Shown: positions 1 to 14,202, counted from the stretch's first letter. The stretch is DNA of 64,000 bases from Alligator mississippiensis (GCF_030867095.1 NC_081824.1:169454933-169518932), one strand, 5' to 3'. Numbers and translations: made by a program. Notes: generated from the letters alone by a model not told the origin.

Positions 1-3000
1 TCTCGGCATGCCTATTCAGGCTCTTCCCTCCCCGCAGCCTTCCTGCCAACCCACCCTGCTAGTTTTGTTCCCTGCTCGCAGCAGTTATTCACTGTGTTGA
101 AACCCCTTTGTTCTCAAGGCAGCCCTCTTGTGATTCTGTGAGAGACTGAGGCCTGGCACAACTCTGTCCCTCAGTGACCTAGGTAGGAATCCAGACACTC
201 ACAGATGAGAGAGACCCAGCAAAACTCAGCTTCCCAGCATGATACCTAGCCAACTTGGTGGCCTCCCTCTCACACTTCAGAAAGGAGCACCAAAACCCCT
301 CCCATACCTGCAGGAAGAGTTGCTGAGAGACAATGGTAATAGGAATAAATAAGAATCTGGTCATTTCAATAACTAAGGCGATACCCTTTCCCAAGGTCCA
401 CTTATTTCCATTACCATGCACATTACATGGTACTTAAGCACCTTTGTTCCCCCCACCCACATCAGGCCAAGCCAGGTGCCCTGCCCTCTGGGAAGCCTGT
501 GCATGACGAGCGCTGTCAAAGCACTCACACCTGTGGCTGCCCCACAGCTACTGCCTTGTAAAAAGTTCAACAGCTGTCAGCATGGATCTAAGCTCTCCAA
601 GAGCCCCTAGTGCCCTGCAGCTGTCTTATGGATAGGGCGATGGCTCTGGAAAAGGAGCCTGCCCACAAGCCAAACATGAGAGGAAATCCTAAAAGAAGCA
701 GGGCTCTGCAAAGGGAACTGGAAAAGCAGCACCTGGCACAACACGGTCTTAGCCCATGAGTAGGGACCCTAGGCACAATGGCAGTACAAAAAATGAAAGG
801 CAGAGCTGACAGGGTAAAATCTTCCTGTGCTAGGGTGAACCATGGGGGTGGGCTGACACCTTCACCTCCATGCTCTCCTCCCTTCCTCTCAGAGAACCCC
901 TAACCTCACTCTTTTCTCTTTCACTGGCCTTCACCCTGTCTCCCCCTCACACCATCAGCCAGCAATTCAATTGAAGGTTACCTCAGAAAGAAACCCAACC
1001 CTTCAATGACATCTCCTGGCTGCTTTCTGCTTTGCAGGCTTCCCAGGATCTGTGACTGACAGCCTAGCCGTCACTGTCCCCCCATGCTTTTCCTCCTTGC
1101 CACTGTTCCTAGGATCCACTCTGATACATTCATCTGTTTCTGTAAGTGCACCCCTGCCCCCTGACATGAATCGCAGTGGAAAAATTAATTAGAATCAGCT
1201 GCTTGGCACTGATATCACAGAGATTGGCCAAGGAGTCAGAAACAAAGTGGGGCTGGCAGTAAGCAAAGGATTCAGCTAGCGGAAAGAGTTACTGTCCCCC
1301 CCTCAGTAGTGCACATCCTGGGAGCTGAGTTATACCCATTTTCCAGTTCCTCCCTGACACACACCCATCCCTGGCTGTGGCAAGCTGCCCCCTGCACCAT
1401 GCACATGTAACTCAAGATTCCCATGCACATCACCCAGATGACATCTCCAGCCTGGAGACCTGGAAGTGACCTACATCCCCCTCTGGGAGCAGTGAGTTTG
1501 GGGTCAAGTGAGGACATAGTGAGTTAGCTGCAGATGGAGTTGACTGCCTTGAGGAGAGAGGGGAAGGCTATTTGTGGCCATGGCCTCTCTTTGGAAGTCA
1601 TTTACATGCCCTCAGTGATGGCTGCCCTATAACTCAGAGACAGGCTAGAGATGGCAGGATGAAGTGGCTTCAGCCTAGCTGTAGATCTCAAAGGACTAGT
1701 AGTGCTTCCAGAAAAAGGGTGGACTGGGGGATCTGTCTGAGAAGTAACACTGAAGCCCCAAAGAGGCAAGCCCAGGCTGAACATTCCCAGCACATGACAT
1801 TCCTCGCCAAAGAACTGAACTTCATGCCAGTATCATAGACCAGGGGCTGTGCCCATCACAAGAGGTGCGCAGAGCCTTCTGCAATAGGAACTGAGTTAAT
1901 GCAACACTAGCAGGAGGGGGAGGATGGGCTGAGAGGGAGCAGGCCAGAAACTCAAACCGCCTATTAGCATTTCAGTGGAGCAAAACTAACATGGAAGGGT
2001 AGGAACCGCAGACTGGGCACTGAGTGCCAAGCACCTGGCTGGCTGTCCTGCTGCCCACCAGCCAAGGGAAAAAATAATAAACGCTTTAATAAAGCCACGT
2101 GCATGTATCCAGGCAGTTACTGCAGGTGCCAATGGGCGCAGCCCAGCATGTCTGGAAAGGAAAGAATTTCTGCTTAATGTTAACTGATGCCACATTCTCT
2201 TACACACAAAGCACGGCAGGCATATGACAGCAGGGGCCAGGCATAGAGTCTACTATGAGCAAACAAGTAGCACATGGGAGCCATGGAGAGCATCTATGCT
2301 GTGTACATGCAGCCACCTCTACTGCAAGCCTTGTCCCCTAAAGATTCCTTCCAGTTTCACAGTTTGGCCCTTTTTTCCTGTCCTTTGAACGTTCTGTTTC
2401 CCCCCAGCACAAAACCAAATTTCCGTTGTCTGAATCATATACATTAGGGGCCCAGCAAGTCCCTGACTCCAGTGCATTGTATCAAATGTGTTTGTGTGGG
2501 ACAAGATATGCCAAACAGCACATGCAGAAGATGGGTCAGATCCTTATGCCATGGGGGTGCTGCACAATAAACCAAGGGCCCTAGCAGAGCTGGGTGTAGG
2601 GAGACCAGGGCTGGGATAGCAGAGGGAGCTGCAGGATGGGAGCCCTGGCAGAGGCCCTGGCAGAGCTGGGTATAGGGAGCCCAGGGCTAGAGTAGCAGTG
2701 GGGTGGGCCTGCAGGGCAGGAGTGATATACTGTTCACAGAAGAAAAAGAGAGGTAGTGCTGGCAGGCTCTGTGCAAGCCCTTCACTCCTGACCTGCAGCC
2801 CCTGTTTTCCTTCTAAGATTCATCATTCCAGCCTGCATGGTGGCCTTGTGATGCAAGCTGAAGTTCACTGGGGACTGACTATACAAAAGCCCACCAGAGC
2901 AAGGTTCCATGTTATTTGTGACCTCTGCAATTTTCACACCTGCCTTTCTGCACCACTCGGCCTACACTGGAATGGGGCATGACCAGGGAGCTGTTTGTTA

Positions 3001-6000
3001 GCAGGTTGTACCTCATGAGCTACTGCTCACTGTAATGTAAAAAAGACATTGCTACATTGATAATATTGGGGATACTAGCAGGGAGCAACCTTAGGCCAGA
3101 AATCGCTTCCTGTGACATTCCAGGGTGACTGTGGATATAAGCGTGAGAAATCCACCAACTCTGTTGGAAGATAGACATGTGTCTCCATTTACAAAGCTAA
3201 CCCACAGGTTGGCTGTCCCTTCCAGCACCCTGGCTCTTTTCACATAAGAGTGGCCACCACTTTCCCCCCAGACAGTTGCACCTCCTGGGTAGGAGGAATT
3301 GTGTGCCTTAGGGAGACCTCTGGCTTCTTTCCCGTGACCTGCTGAGTATTCAGCTGCCAGCAGGGTTACCTCCCAGGACCACTCCAGATGAGTGCAGCAT
3401 ACCAGGTGATGTTAGCAGGGCTGTCACCCTCCTCAGTATTTTCAACAGATGCTCCCAGGAAATCAGACCCATGCAGGTCAAAGAAATAATCACTACCAGA
3501 CCTTCACCTATGCAGATATCCAGTGGGACCAGGCCTCTCAGAGCCTTAGGCAGGACTTGCCCTCTCTCGTGCATTATTTGGCAAAGGGGCAATAAAGTTT
3601 CAGCTGCCTTCTCTGCTTTGAACTGGCTGGAGTCCAGCGAGATCTCATTGAGATAGTTCAGGCCCAGCAAGTTGCTCTGGCCGGAGCCCAGTAGGGGAGA
3701 GTTTGAGACATTCAAACAACACATTGCAGTGGAACCATTTTAATTAAAAAGATGCTCCTATCAGCAGAGCAGGGGCTTGGTCAGGGAGGCTGATGGAGAA
3801 GCAGGGGCTGTTATATTTGTGATTGACACAGGAGAAAGAAATGACCTCCTTAGGGTTTTGCAAAACCAGGCAGCACAGAGATCAGGTTATGAGGAAGGGA
3901 GTGGCACTGGTGTGCCTACCTCTAGATTTCCTAGAGGTCCAAGCGTGAAACTTGGGCTGCTCTTGAATTTGGGTTGGGATCCCCAGGAGCTATTTAATAT
4001 TCTGGTGAAGTCCCCCAAAAGCAGGGCTGAGACATTGTTGCACAGAACAGCAACAAGGATATGCCTGAAGGTGAGGATGCTCTCCCCTCTCTGCTGTCCT
4101 TGAGCTGCTCCTTTTTGTGGTGAAATTCTGCCCTGTGAAGCAAAGCAGCACTAAAGTGGCATGCAGGCAAATTAAGTGGACTTTTGCCTCTGTGGGAAGT
4201 AAGGTCAAGAGCTAAGAAAGTTTTATACCCACTGGGCATTCCTGCAAACCTGCAGGGAACCAGAGCAGCAAGCAACATCTTCTCAAGGTCAAAATGTCTA
4301 GTAGACTTGATCTGTCCTGCCTCTAAGCAGGAATCCCAAAATCACCTCTTGTTTTCTGCTCCATATTTGTAGAGGCCATTTTTGTCTCAAGTTATTCATG
4401 GGGCTGATGCTAGAAGAGACAGTGTGGAATAAAGGAAAACAGGCACAAGAGACACGTACAGGCTGTGAGGAGTCATTAGTCTATGGACTTTTCTCTGCAA
4501 GGAAGAGCTGGAACTCTTCTGTCTTGGGACACTTAAAAGTGGACGAAGGAATAGGGAATGCGCTGGTGGAATCAATCCTCTGGGGGGTAAATACTAGATT
4601 GGACCTCACTTTGCCACTGATAACTCCGATTCTCCCTTGTCAACCTTGATTTCCTATTACAAGCCTCAAGCAAACCCCCCTGCAGATGCAAATGCCATTT
4701 CTGAGGTGCCATAAAGGCCTGCCCCCATTCCCTGGCTTTCATGTCTTCATTTCCTTTGCTCTCCATGAACATTGACAGATTGGAACTGCTTGGCTCGCTC
4801 TGCCCTACCCCAGACAGAACAATTTCTTCCACTTCAAAGTGGGAGCAAAATACCCTCACAGGCAGAAACACATGGAGGTTCTAATTGGGGAGCTCCCTCC
4901 CCTCCTTATTCACAAGTGAAAGCCATCGCACCAGGCACTGGGCAAGGAAGATGAATCAGAATCCATGATTTCTCCGTGCTGTTGCCAGCAACCACTATTT
5001 CCTACATAGGAATAACTGGATAGAAGAGAAACAGAAATCCACACCCCTGGACAGAGACCAACATCTCATTCCACACGTGGCCACTGAAGAGCCCACAGCT
5101 GAAAGATCTGTCTGGACAGGATCAGAAGAACGGGCACCTTCTAGGAATGAAGGGCTCAGCATTCGGTCTCCATCTCCAAGCTGGGCTGGACTCGGGCAGG
5201 TGTCGCAAATGGTGAATAGCTCCTAAACAAGAAAGTCTCCCTTGATCCATGCAGTCCCAGCTCATGGGAGTCCAGCCATATTAAACCACAATTATTTTTC
5301 AGACAATGCAGGGAGCATTTCTATCGAGCTGCTCCTGGAATGTTGGCAGCCAGTGGTTGCTGGCCTGTAGGGCCAATCACAATAAAGAGCCCTATTTGCT
5401 AAGTAGCGCCAGCGAGACTGAATTCGCCTTGCAGGAACCTGAGATGAGGATTCAGCTGCAGGGGAACAGTGTCTGGGGTGAGAAGAAGGGAACCTGCCCA
5501 GGCAGGAAGCTCCTACAAACAGACGGCTCATACGGATACCCACGAGGAGCGATGGACAGAGACGCCTTGGGCACAGATGGAGCAGAACAGCTGGGAAAGG
5601 GTGGAAAAGGGCTACGTGATCCTTCTCAGGGAGACCTGATCTTATTAATAAAAGCTGCTTCTTCCCAAGGCCTTGATAATCTCTCCTGCTGCAGATTATT
5701 TACAGCTGTGGAATGTAATACTCCAATGAACAAAGCTTCCCAAAGCATGCTGGAGAGAGAGAGAGCAAGAGGCCTGACTGTTAACCCTTCTCAGCAGTAC
5801 CTACAGCTTTTGGTTCTGCTACGATGACTGGCCATGCAGCTGTGCCACCTCATGCTCTGCTCCCATCTAGTCTGGGTACCTCAGCAGGGCCAAGTCGGGG
5901 GGGGGGGACCTATTTCCAGCATTCGAGGGAAAAAAAAATTAAAAAAGACACTCCTAAGAATAGCTCCCAAAAGCAGATCTTGATCAGGGTGGGAGGCTGT

Positions 6001-6260
6001 GTTCATTATGCTTCAGGACAGCTGATGCTGTTTGGGTGCTCTGCCTTTACAGCTGGTGCTGGACCCAATGCTGCAGCACTGTGCTGACTGGTGCTGGACT
6101 GCATGGAGGCCCAAGAGTGTCTCTGCACAAGAAAGTGTCCCATCATAATCAACACTGACCTCAATGCTCCATGTGGTGATATGGGCCAGTCTAGTATAGG
6201 AAGCATATGAATCTGAACCCTTAGCCCCAAGGCAAGGCTGAACCACACTGGGCTACATGA
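1..6260. other. Intergenic sequence, no gene recognised
   Basis: Open frames here are short, lack recognisable domains and have no consistent splice context. The longest are a 173-codon frame at 5306-5827 and a 124-codon minus frame at 3350-3724. Apart from a small tandem duplication at 2579-2730 I see no repeat I can name. By human synteny this side would be the gene-poor interval between VEGFA and MRPL14. Confidence 0.6.
2579..2730 (+). repeat. Two-copy tandem duplication, period 76 bp
   Basis: The unit begins ccctagcagagctgggtgta at 2579 and recurs as ccctggcagagctgggtata at 2655. The copies differ by scattered substitutions and drift apart towards the right end. Confidence 0.65.
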
Positions 6261-6310
6261 ACCTTGTCTGCCTATGTCCTTAGACCAACACAGCTACAAC
6301 CTACACCCCT
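6261..6310 (+). repeat. Interspersed repeat module, short copy
   Basis: The string accttgtctgcctatgtcct followed by tagaccaacacagctacaac recurs at 7722-7761 and 22170-22210 in the same orientation. It is the end of an amniote interspersed repeat whose family name I cannot give with confidence. Confidence 0.6.
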
Positions 6311-6364
6311 GGGCTATGAGAGACATTTACTGCGGTGGACTAATTAGCTCCACAGTAAACATCT

Positions 6365-6691
6365 TAGTGTCTATACATGCACTCCTATTAGGCCAGAGTA
6401 AACTAAATTAACTCTGTAGCAGGATAATACTTGTATTTACAAGTACTATCCTGTCGCCAAGTTTTTTACTGCCCTGGCTGGCCCCACAATAAAGCGCCCT
6501 CATGTCCCAGCTAGCCCTTCCACAGCACATTGAGCCAGGGGAAGCAGACCCCCCCGGACCCCCTGACAGCTGGGGCTGCTCCAACCTGGCTCAACGTGCT
6601 ATGGCCCTGGGCGCATGTGAAGACACAGTGCCTGGGTGCAATAAGCTCCGGAGTTTATTCATGCACGTTAACTACATGTGTAGATGTGCCC
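6365..6691. mobile_element. Possible short non-autonomous DNA element
   Basis: The left end (gtgtctatacatgcac) and right end (acatgtgtagatgtgccc) are rough inverted copies of each other. They resemble the ends of the palindromic element at 52721-53064. No clear target duplication was found, so the boundaries are tentative. Confidence 0.3.
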
Positions 6692-7617
6692 AATAACAAG
6701 GAAAGGAGTACGAGTACTAGGCACAAGTCTGTACTGACCCTCTTCATCCTGTGGATAGTGAGAGGACTCCAGTTGACCTACAGTATGTTATAGAGCGTCT
6801 TCGGGGTTTCTAGTATTGTGCCTCATAGTTATGTTCAAGGGTCTGAAGTTTCAGTTTTCAGGATTCCTCAGGTAAATGATTGCCTGCAAATGTAGGGGGG
6901 TTGACTTCATGACCCAGGAGACCCCCTTCACCTATGTTACTAATCCTGTACCTTTCACCAGCACTGTATTCACACATATACAACTACAGAGCTAAAAGCT
7001 GCTGCCTTGTACCACCTTGGAGGCAGCTATATTTCATTGGTGTAGGTCCTACACTGTAGGGAATAATTCCTGCTGACATGGTCTGTGAAGTGTTTTGGGA
7101 GGCAAGCATCAGGAAATGTAAGTTCTGATGGTGATTTATGTACACATGTTCAGAGCAGGCTGCACAGCTCTGGGACAAAGCTAAGTTTCTCAGGAGAGAT
7201 CTGCTGACTTCAGAGAACCCTGAGAACACTGCAAGGCAGGTATCTGGCATTATACATTTGGCCATCAAACCCAGCCTTCAGACCGGGAACATAACCGGCC
7301 ACAGCAAAGTTGTCCAGCCCTGTCTTACACTATACAGTACACATACTAAATTACTCATATTCACTATAGGGCATGTATAAAATGACTTGTATAACATGAT
7401 TGTACACATTATAACCTGCCTAACATCTGACTCCCCAGGTACCTCTCCACTATTTACCAGCTACATTCAGTCCCCTTTCCCCCGCCCCCCGGCCTGTCTC
7501 TCACCCACTAACTCCTCAATTGGCATCTTCAATGACTGTCTTTCTTGCATGCAGACCAGCCTCTGGCTTCTTTACTATTCATTCCATCCAGGAAGAGCAC
7601 ACACCACCTGCAGATGT

Positions 7618-7770
7618 GTCCTCAGCCTGATGAAGGGTATTTAGACCTGAAAGCTTACAAAGACGAATTTTTCCAACTCTTTGAGTTGGTCTAATAAAAG
7701 ATATCACATTTACCCAAAGAACCTTGTTTGCCTATGTCCTCAGACCAACACAGCTACAACCTGCACCCTT
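7618..7770 (+). repeat. Interspersed repeat module, longest copy
   Basis: Contains cctgatgaagggtatttaga, then gagttggtctaataaaagat, then the accttgtttgcctatgtcct and accaacacagctacaacctg end also found at 6261 and 22170. Family not named. Confidence 0.6.
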
Positions 7771-9839
7771 GTATAACATGAATCAGGTAAGTTCTCAAAA
7801 TGACCCTAAATGACCTTGAAAATAACCTGAAATACCCTATTATATAATAGGAACAAAAGAGATTATGGTAGCCAAGTGGGAGCTCTGCAATGGTTACGGT
7901 TTGAACCTATTTCTGGTTAAAGTCCAGCTTGTCTAGGTGCTTTAAAATCCCCATGATTACTCAGAATACCTCGGAACTTGATGTGCCTTAAAGAGAAGTA
8001 GGGTAGGCTTAGTCTTCCAAATTCAGGATCTTTTGAACCAAGAATTACCAAACCAGAGCCCCTTCTGGGGAAAAAAATGGCAAAGCAGAATTTACTGATA
8101 TTTTGCGTGGATCTATGAACAACATCATGGCTCAAAATGGTCTCAGTTGCTTGAGATTTACCCTGGTTAGTGCAGAGCATCCACTACCATTTGGAGGAAG
8201 CAACATTAAAAATCATTATTCAACAAAATCTGGCTCTACAGATAGGTATGAAACTTGTCGTATCCCTGCACCAAACGGATTGTATTGCACATGTAGAGAC
8301 ACAGCAGCCAAGAAGGCTTCTAGCCTGCCAGTTTTCACATGAGGTGGGCGCCTCAAGGGAATGTGCGGTAGCCATTGATCCTGACCTGTGCCCCGCCAGC
8401 GTCAGTCTGACTTGAGCCCTTGGCAGAAAACTCAAAACGAAACACAGGCTATCATCCGCCTCTGTCAAAGGGGCATTTGTTTTTGGGCAATGTAACCTGA
8501 GCACAACAGAGAATTCAGAAGGTGCTCCATTATTTTTAAAAGAAAATGAATTACTCAGGTGAATGTTTGCTGGGAAGGGAAGGGGTTTCAGGGCCCGAGA
8601 ATTTGGGGGAGAAGGTGGGAATAGTAGGGAGAAAGGGAGTTGGGGCTGTGACATGGGAAGGGGGTGTGGGTGGTAGAGGAGTTGGGGGCTCATTAGAGGG
8701 AGTGTGAGGATTAGGAAGAGCAGGACATGAGAGCAAGTGATGTGAGGGAGTGATACAGCCATGGGGGTGATGGTACCTGGCAGCCTCCCTTTCTCTCCTT
8801 TCACATATACCAGGATACAGAAGAGTGCCCAGTACTTCCAAAGGTGTATGCTTCCCTCTTCCTTCTTCATCATGTTTGTGGGGAACTGGAAGGCCATGAT
8901 CCCCTGGGGGGATTCTGATACTCCTTCTCTGCCCTAAGTCATGTTCTAGGGGCCCCCTTTGAGGTAATGCTATTTTAAATATTTTTTTAAAACCCAACAA
9001 ATGTAAAGGTGAGGTACATGTCACCTCAGTTTGGGTGAGGAAACTGTCTGGGGGGCATGGAAGCCAACTTGGAGAAAGGCATCATGGAGTGGGGATGACC
9101 AAGGAGGCCTGTTCAAAGTAGGGGTAGGGAGATGAAGTAGGGACATGAAGCTGGTTCACTGACACCGTGGGTTATAAACTAAGAAAGTGAGGGACCCTTG
9201 CTTCTAAAGAGCTAATGCCTTATTGTGATGGGAAGACAAGGGTGAAATACGAATTGTGGCAGGGAGGGTGTGAGGGGGGTATGAGCAAAGGAGAGACACG
9301 CACACACTCACACCAGTTCTCTCTCACCTAATTAAAATTACTGTAACCATCATGTAATAAAGCTACCTAGATTTGCAGACATAGAACATATCTGATTTCT
9401 CTCATCAGTCCTGTGAGCCACTATACATATGGGAACATTTGAAGGCAGGACCAAATCCTCAGCTGACTGTAACAAAGTGCACAGGAAGAAGGAACTCATA
9501 GAAAAGTCATGATATTCTTTACCTGCACACAATAGTATCTCAAATGCAAATTTACCTGCTAGGTACAGCTGTGTACATGTATCACTAACACTCACAAAGC
9601 ACATTTGATTTCATATTGTTCATATAAAGAACAATAAGAAATTCAGTGACAAGAGATTTGTTAACACTGCTGTAGTTAAGGTTATCCGATGATATCTTGT
9701 GTCCTTCCAGAAGACTGTGTTCAATAAAACTCAAATCTCTGAAAACCAGGAAAGAGAGTTAAGGTACACACCCTAATTCTGTCCTTTGAGTGATGCCTCT
9801 ATGTGAATAGGCGGAGGGAGAAAAACATTATTGGGGGGG
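7771..9839. other. Intergenic, nothing gene-like
   Basis: A purine-rich stretch at 8570-8760 with many G runs produces the 225-codon minus-strand frame at 8220-8897. That frame is proline- and serine-rich and has no recognisable domain, so it is treated as compositional. Confidence 0.55.
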
Positions 9840-9894
9840 GGAGGGGGCTGAGTGAGTGTACACATGTGCACATGCCCCCACACCCCCCACCCCC

Positions 9895-10545
9895 ATCCTG
9901 CAGGTAAGTCTGTGGGGGAATGGGCAGGGAACCCTGGGAAAGAGGGGGGGAGGGCAGGCATATCAAGGCCCCAGCAGTGAGGCAGGGGCAGGGGTAGGGG
10001 CAGGAGCAGGGGCAGGGGCAGGGTGGTGGGACAATTGGAGCCTGGGCAGCTTATCAAGGGATGTGGGGGGGCTCCCACCACTGTGTGCACCCCAGTGAAG
10101 GCCTGGGGTGAGGAAGGGAGTAGGTCAGAGGCAGGGGCTGGGATCTATACCCCACTGCCTTGAGAGCTGCACAATGCCATGTGCATCCTGCCACCCGGAG
10201 GGCAGGGGACATGGTAGCAGCCCGGTGGCAGCAGGCACAGGATGTTACGCTGCTCCCATGGTGTGACAGGCCAGCACGCAGTGGCAGCCACCTCTGCCCC
10301 ACCCCGCACACAGATCAGGAGGGCATGTGCCCCCCAGGCCTCCACTGGAGTGCACAGTAGTGGGAGCCCCCTTGCACACCTGGACAAGCCGCCCAGGCTC
10401 TGACTGTCCCACTCCCTGGCCCAAACTGGGCCCCATTCACCTCAGCCCCTGCCTCTGCCCCACTCCCTCCATCACTGTGGGGGCCTTGATCTGGGCCCCT
10501 ACCCCAGCCGCTTTCCCTTCAAAATAGACTGGTACTTGCCTGCCG
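9895..10545. repeat. Large imperfect inverted repeat, GC-rich
   Basis: Arms at about 9895-10112 and 10330-10545 are inverted copies. For example, ggagcctgggcagcttatca on the left matches, by eye, the reverse complement of the gcccaggctctgac region near 10395. The ggggggctcccaccactgtg segment likewise pairs with the cagtagtgggagccccc region near 10356. Identity is roughly 80-85 percent by eye, with a spacer of about 220 bp. A (GGGGCA)n run in the left arm breaks the pairing. Outer edges are approximate. Confidence 0.6.
9981..10023 (+). repeat. GGGGCA hexamer minisatellite
   Basis: About seven degenerate copies of caggggcag / ggggtag. Four or more G runs closely spaced make it a candidate G-quadruplex on the plus strand. 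Confidence 0.75.
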
Positions 10546-10619
10546 TGCTGGGCAGCCAGTGATCCACACACTGGGCTGCGATCCTGGTTACATGCGCACC
10601 CCTCCCCACCCCTGCTGCA

Positions 10620-13600
10620 GCTGCCCAGAGCCCATGGCCAGACTGCCTTGCGGTCCTACCCGCTGCCCCACATTTGGAGAGCTAAGCTCCATTAGACCCG
10701 GCCTTCTGCCACCTATGTGCCATAACACATACTCATGCTCTGCACTGACTGGGACTTACCTATACCTGCCCTACTGTCAAACATAAAGCCTGCTGCACAA
10801 AGATACAACATCCCATCTACTATATTTTACAGCCCCTTTACCCTCAGACACAATAACATCTAACATTATATTTATATTAAATCCATGGACCACATTCATC
10901 ACCTAATTGTTGACAATCCTCATGGTCAAAAGATTCTGCTGCCACTGTATACCACCTACATAATGCAGTGCTGACGTGAGGCATATCAGTTTTCCCAAGA
11001 GACACATCCCCTTCCTGCCTTTGATTATGCAAGGGGACCAAGTAGTGTTTTTTTTCCCAGGAGCACATGATCTACCCAGATCAACTCCTATCCCAATGAT
11101 GCTCCACTTATTCCCTTCACCATTTATCACAGCTACACATAACTAAGCAAATACCACTTGAGTGGTGGCTGAACATTTCCCCAGGCTATTGGACTGCTCT
11201 CCAGGACAGCAGTGTTACAAGCACATAGGTGTGTGCCTTAATTCTACATTTCCTGGTTGTCAGATGTTGGAGGTTTGGTAAACTCACTCTTCAGGAAGAG
11301 CACAGGATGCCACCAGGCAACCTTAACAAAGCGTTTTGTCATTGAATTAGCCCAGCTGGCAGATAAGGCCAGCTGTTAGAGTTCCCTAAATAGAGACATA
11401 AACATACAGCAGAGACCATAATAAAGTGACCCTAGAGAACAATTGAAGCATAGACACTACTGTTTGGGGCTCATTACACATGCAGAGATTCATTCTCACA
11501 CACAAAGAGGGAATGGTCTGGTTTCCTTTCTGTCCCATAAAAAATAAATTAAGCCACCAAAATGCATTAAAGGGTATGGACTGATGTCCCAAGAACCAAG
11601 AAATTCACAACAAAGGCCCAGCAGAGAATGTCTTCAACTCACCCTGACCATTTGAGGGTTGTGGAGCATCTGACCCCCCTTATATGGGGGAGGTCTGTGA
11701 CACAGCAAGGCGGCTCAGGATGGACTGGCAGACCCAGGAAGGGGGACAAACTGGAGACTTCATTTTATTAAGATCATTAGACACATAGTTAAGTTTGCCT
11801 AGTGCTGCTTCTGCCCTCCCAGAACAAGGAACATAGATGACTATAAAAGCCTGAAATTCAGGAAATAAGACTTGAGATAATATCTTGTGTACAACCACCA
11901 TCATCTCCTCCCTTTCCCCCCAATTTCAATTTGACCATATCTTTCCCCATTGTCCTCCAGATATTTGGGAACATGCCAAAAAGTAACATGGAGAGAAACT
12001 TGGGCCTTGTAGTGAAAAGGATAACGGTCATCATTTGGTCAAATCTGAGCAAGTTAGGTTACACTACTAGACTACTTCCCTGTCCCATACAAACCCACAT
12101 GTTAGCACTGGTTTATCTGTGTCCCAAGGAATCTATCTAAGCTGTCTCCTTCAGCTGGCCATAGTTGAGCCCTACAACACACTGGGTTATGTTCTCCCAG
12201 ACTGCTGGAAGTCCCCAACGTGACGGTGCAGTACAGGAGCCAGAGAGACAGCCCAGCAATTGCCAATGTAGATGTGGAGTTCCGGATCCCATTGCCACCT
12301 TCTCCTGTATCACACAATCCAGACAAAAGAGATGCCTTGCACTGTAGAGTGAGGTCTGGTAAGCAGTAGTGACTACCCCCTTAATCAATACAATTGTTTC
12401 AACTGGAATGAAAGCATCTGTGAATGACACACAACCCACAGCACAGAAAGTGGCAGTTTTGCTAAGGATAAATCAGGTTTTGATAATCAAGTCTAGACTG
12501 GATTCCAGCCAACTCCAGGTGGACATCATGGGTACGATGCCAGTGTTTCCTGGTTCGCAGGGGTCTGAGTTTGGCCTCCCTCGTGATCTAGAAGGGTGCT
12601 ACACAACCTCAGCCCCTATGTGGGAAGTTTGTCAGTGAAGTCTTCTTGCTTTTCAAGCTGTGATAATGAGGGGATATGGGGAACTCCTATGCACATCATG
12701 GTGCCACTCTAGTTCCTCTATGTCCCTGGTAGGGATGGAAAGGCAATAAGGAGGAAGTTGGTAGCCGAGAGGCAGTAAGGAGCACTTTCTGTCATCCAGG
12801 GGCAACAAGAGGGAGGGGAGCCCCAGTATCCCTATTCCATTTGGGGGCTACTGTAGTGGAAAGGGCCTCTGCAGCACAAGAGCAGCTGGTCATCTCACTG
12901 TGGTGTTTATTCTAACCTAAGGGAAATGAGAACAACTTGGGAGAGTAGAGGGGGTTGAAGCCAGTCCCAGAGTCAAAGACTTCATTTCCTCCCCCTAGAT
13001 CTGTATGAAGAAAACTGAAAAACCTGCAGAATAAAAAGAAGCTCCTCTGGGCAGGAAAGCTGCCATCTCAGGCAGTCCTTAACCAAAAGATCCCCAGTTT
13101 GCTCCACAGCTCCTGCTGTGACATATTTTCACAGACGAGCTCCCTGGAGACCTGCATTTTATTGCTCCAAGCAATTTAAAAGAAGCTCACTTTGGAGGCA
13201 GACACCATCAGCAACCATATGTGGCAACAAGAAACACCTGATTCTGGGCTAGATACAAGCAGAGTAAATGAGTACATCACTTCCAGACCTCTTAGGCCTG
13301 GCTGTTTGTTGCTATGTGGGTGAGGGAAGAGTTAATTGATGCTCAATGCTGTGATTGCAGATGTTTTGTCATCTGTACAAATGCCTGGTCTTATCTTGAA
13401 CCCTGTTAAACTGTTAATCTCAGTGGTGTCTCATGACAATGAGTTCCCTAGGCAGAGGGTGCACTGTCTGAAAAAGGGTTTCCTTTGATCTGTTTCAAAT
13501 GCACCATCTTTCAGTTTCCCTGAACACCTTCTCTATGGCTGCATAAGGAGACGGGGAGAATGGAGATGCCTGATCTACCTTCTGCCCCATTCATTTGATA

Positions 13601-14202
13601 TCTTTCCCTCATGACTCCTCATTACTCTTCTCTCAAAGCTAAACTGGCCCAAACTTTCCAATTCTCTCATTCTATGAGAATTTTTCTAGGTCTCTAACTA
13701 CAGTAATCACCCATCTCTGAACCCCTTCCGCATTGCTGCTAGATTCTTTTGGAGCCTGGCTAGTGCTTATGCCATTGAGCAACTATGCAAACTGGAGCAA
13801 AGCCTAGTGTGGGCAGTTCTGCGCAAGATTCAACCTGATAGCTCTGCAACAGAGCCCCAGTTCGGACCTGCTGCTAGGCCAGTGCTGGGTTCTGTACAGA
13901 AAGATCTACTGATGCCCTTCAAACTGCAACCCTTCTGTCCAGGCCTTCCCACACAAAGCCCCATCAACACCAGTCAGTTCTGAAGTGCTGCACCGACTAC
14001 TATCTATATTTATCCATATACATGCAGCTCTGCTGATACACCATATTCCTGAGGTACCATCTCCTGCTCTTATTCTAGTCCTTGCCCTGTAGCAGCCTGA
14101 CGCAAATAAGTGGAGATGTGGATATAGCCATTTCCCATCCCTATTATTTTGTTCTTGCTGGGTGAGTCTGAGACTCTTCAAAGACCTTTGTAAGGAAGGA
14201 TT
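10620..14202. other. Intergenic, nothing recognised
   Basis: Only short frames without domains, the largest a 100-codon minus frame at 12137-12439. No repeat family was identified. Confidence 0.5.

Noticed and set aside
3350-3724. 124-codon minus-strand frame
   Set aside because: Peptide looks protein-like in places but has no domain I recognise and no supporting acceptor or donor.
5306-5827. 173-codon plus-strand frame
   Set aside because: No recognisable similarity, no promoter or splice features nearby; expected occasionally by chance in 64 kb.
8220-8897. 225-codon minus-strand frame
   Set aside because: It runs through a purine-rich tract that yields proline- and serine-rich text. No known domain, no splice context, and it overlaps another frame of similar quality.
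11380-12640. Cluster of medium-length minus-strand frames, considered as a possible decayed mobile element
   Set aside because: No domain, terminal repeat pair, primer-binding site or polyadenylation layout could be recognised.
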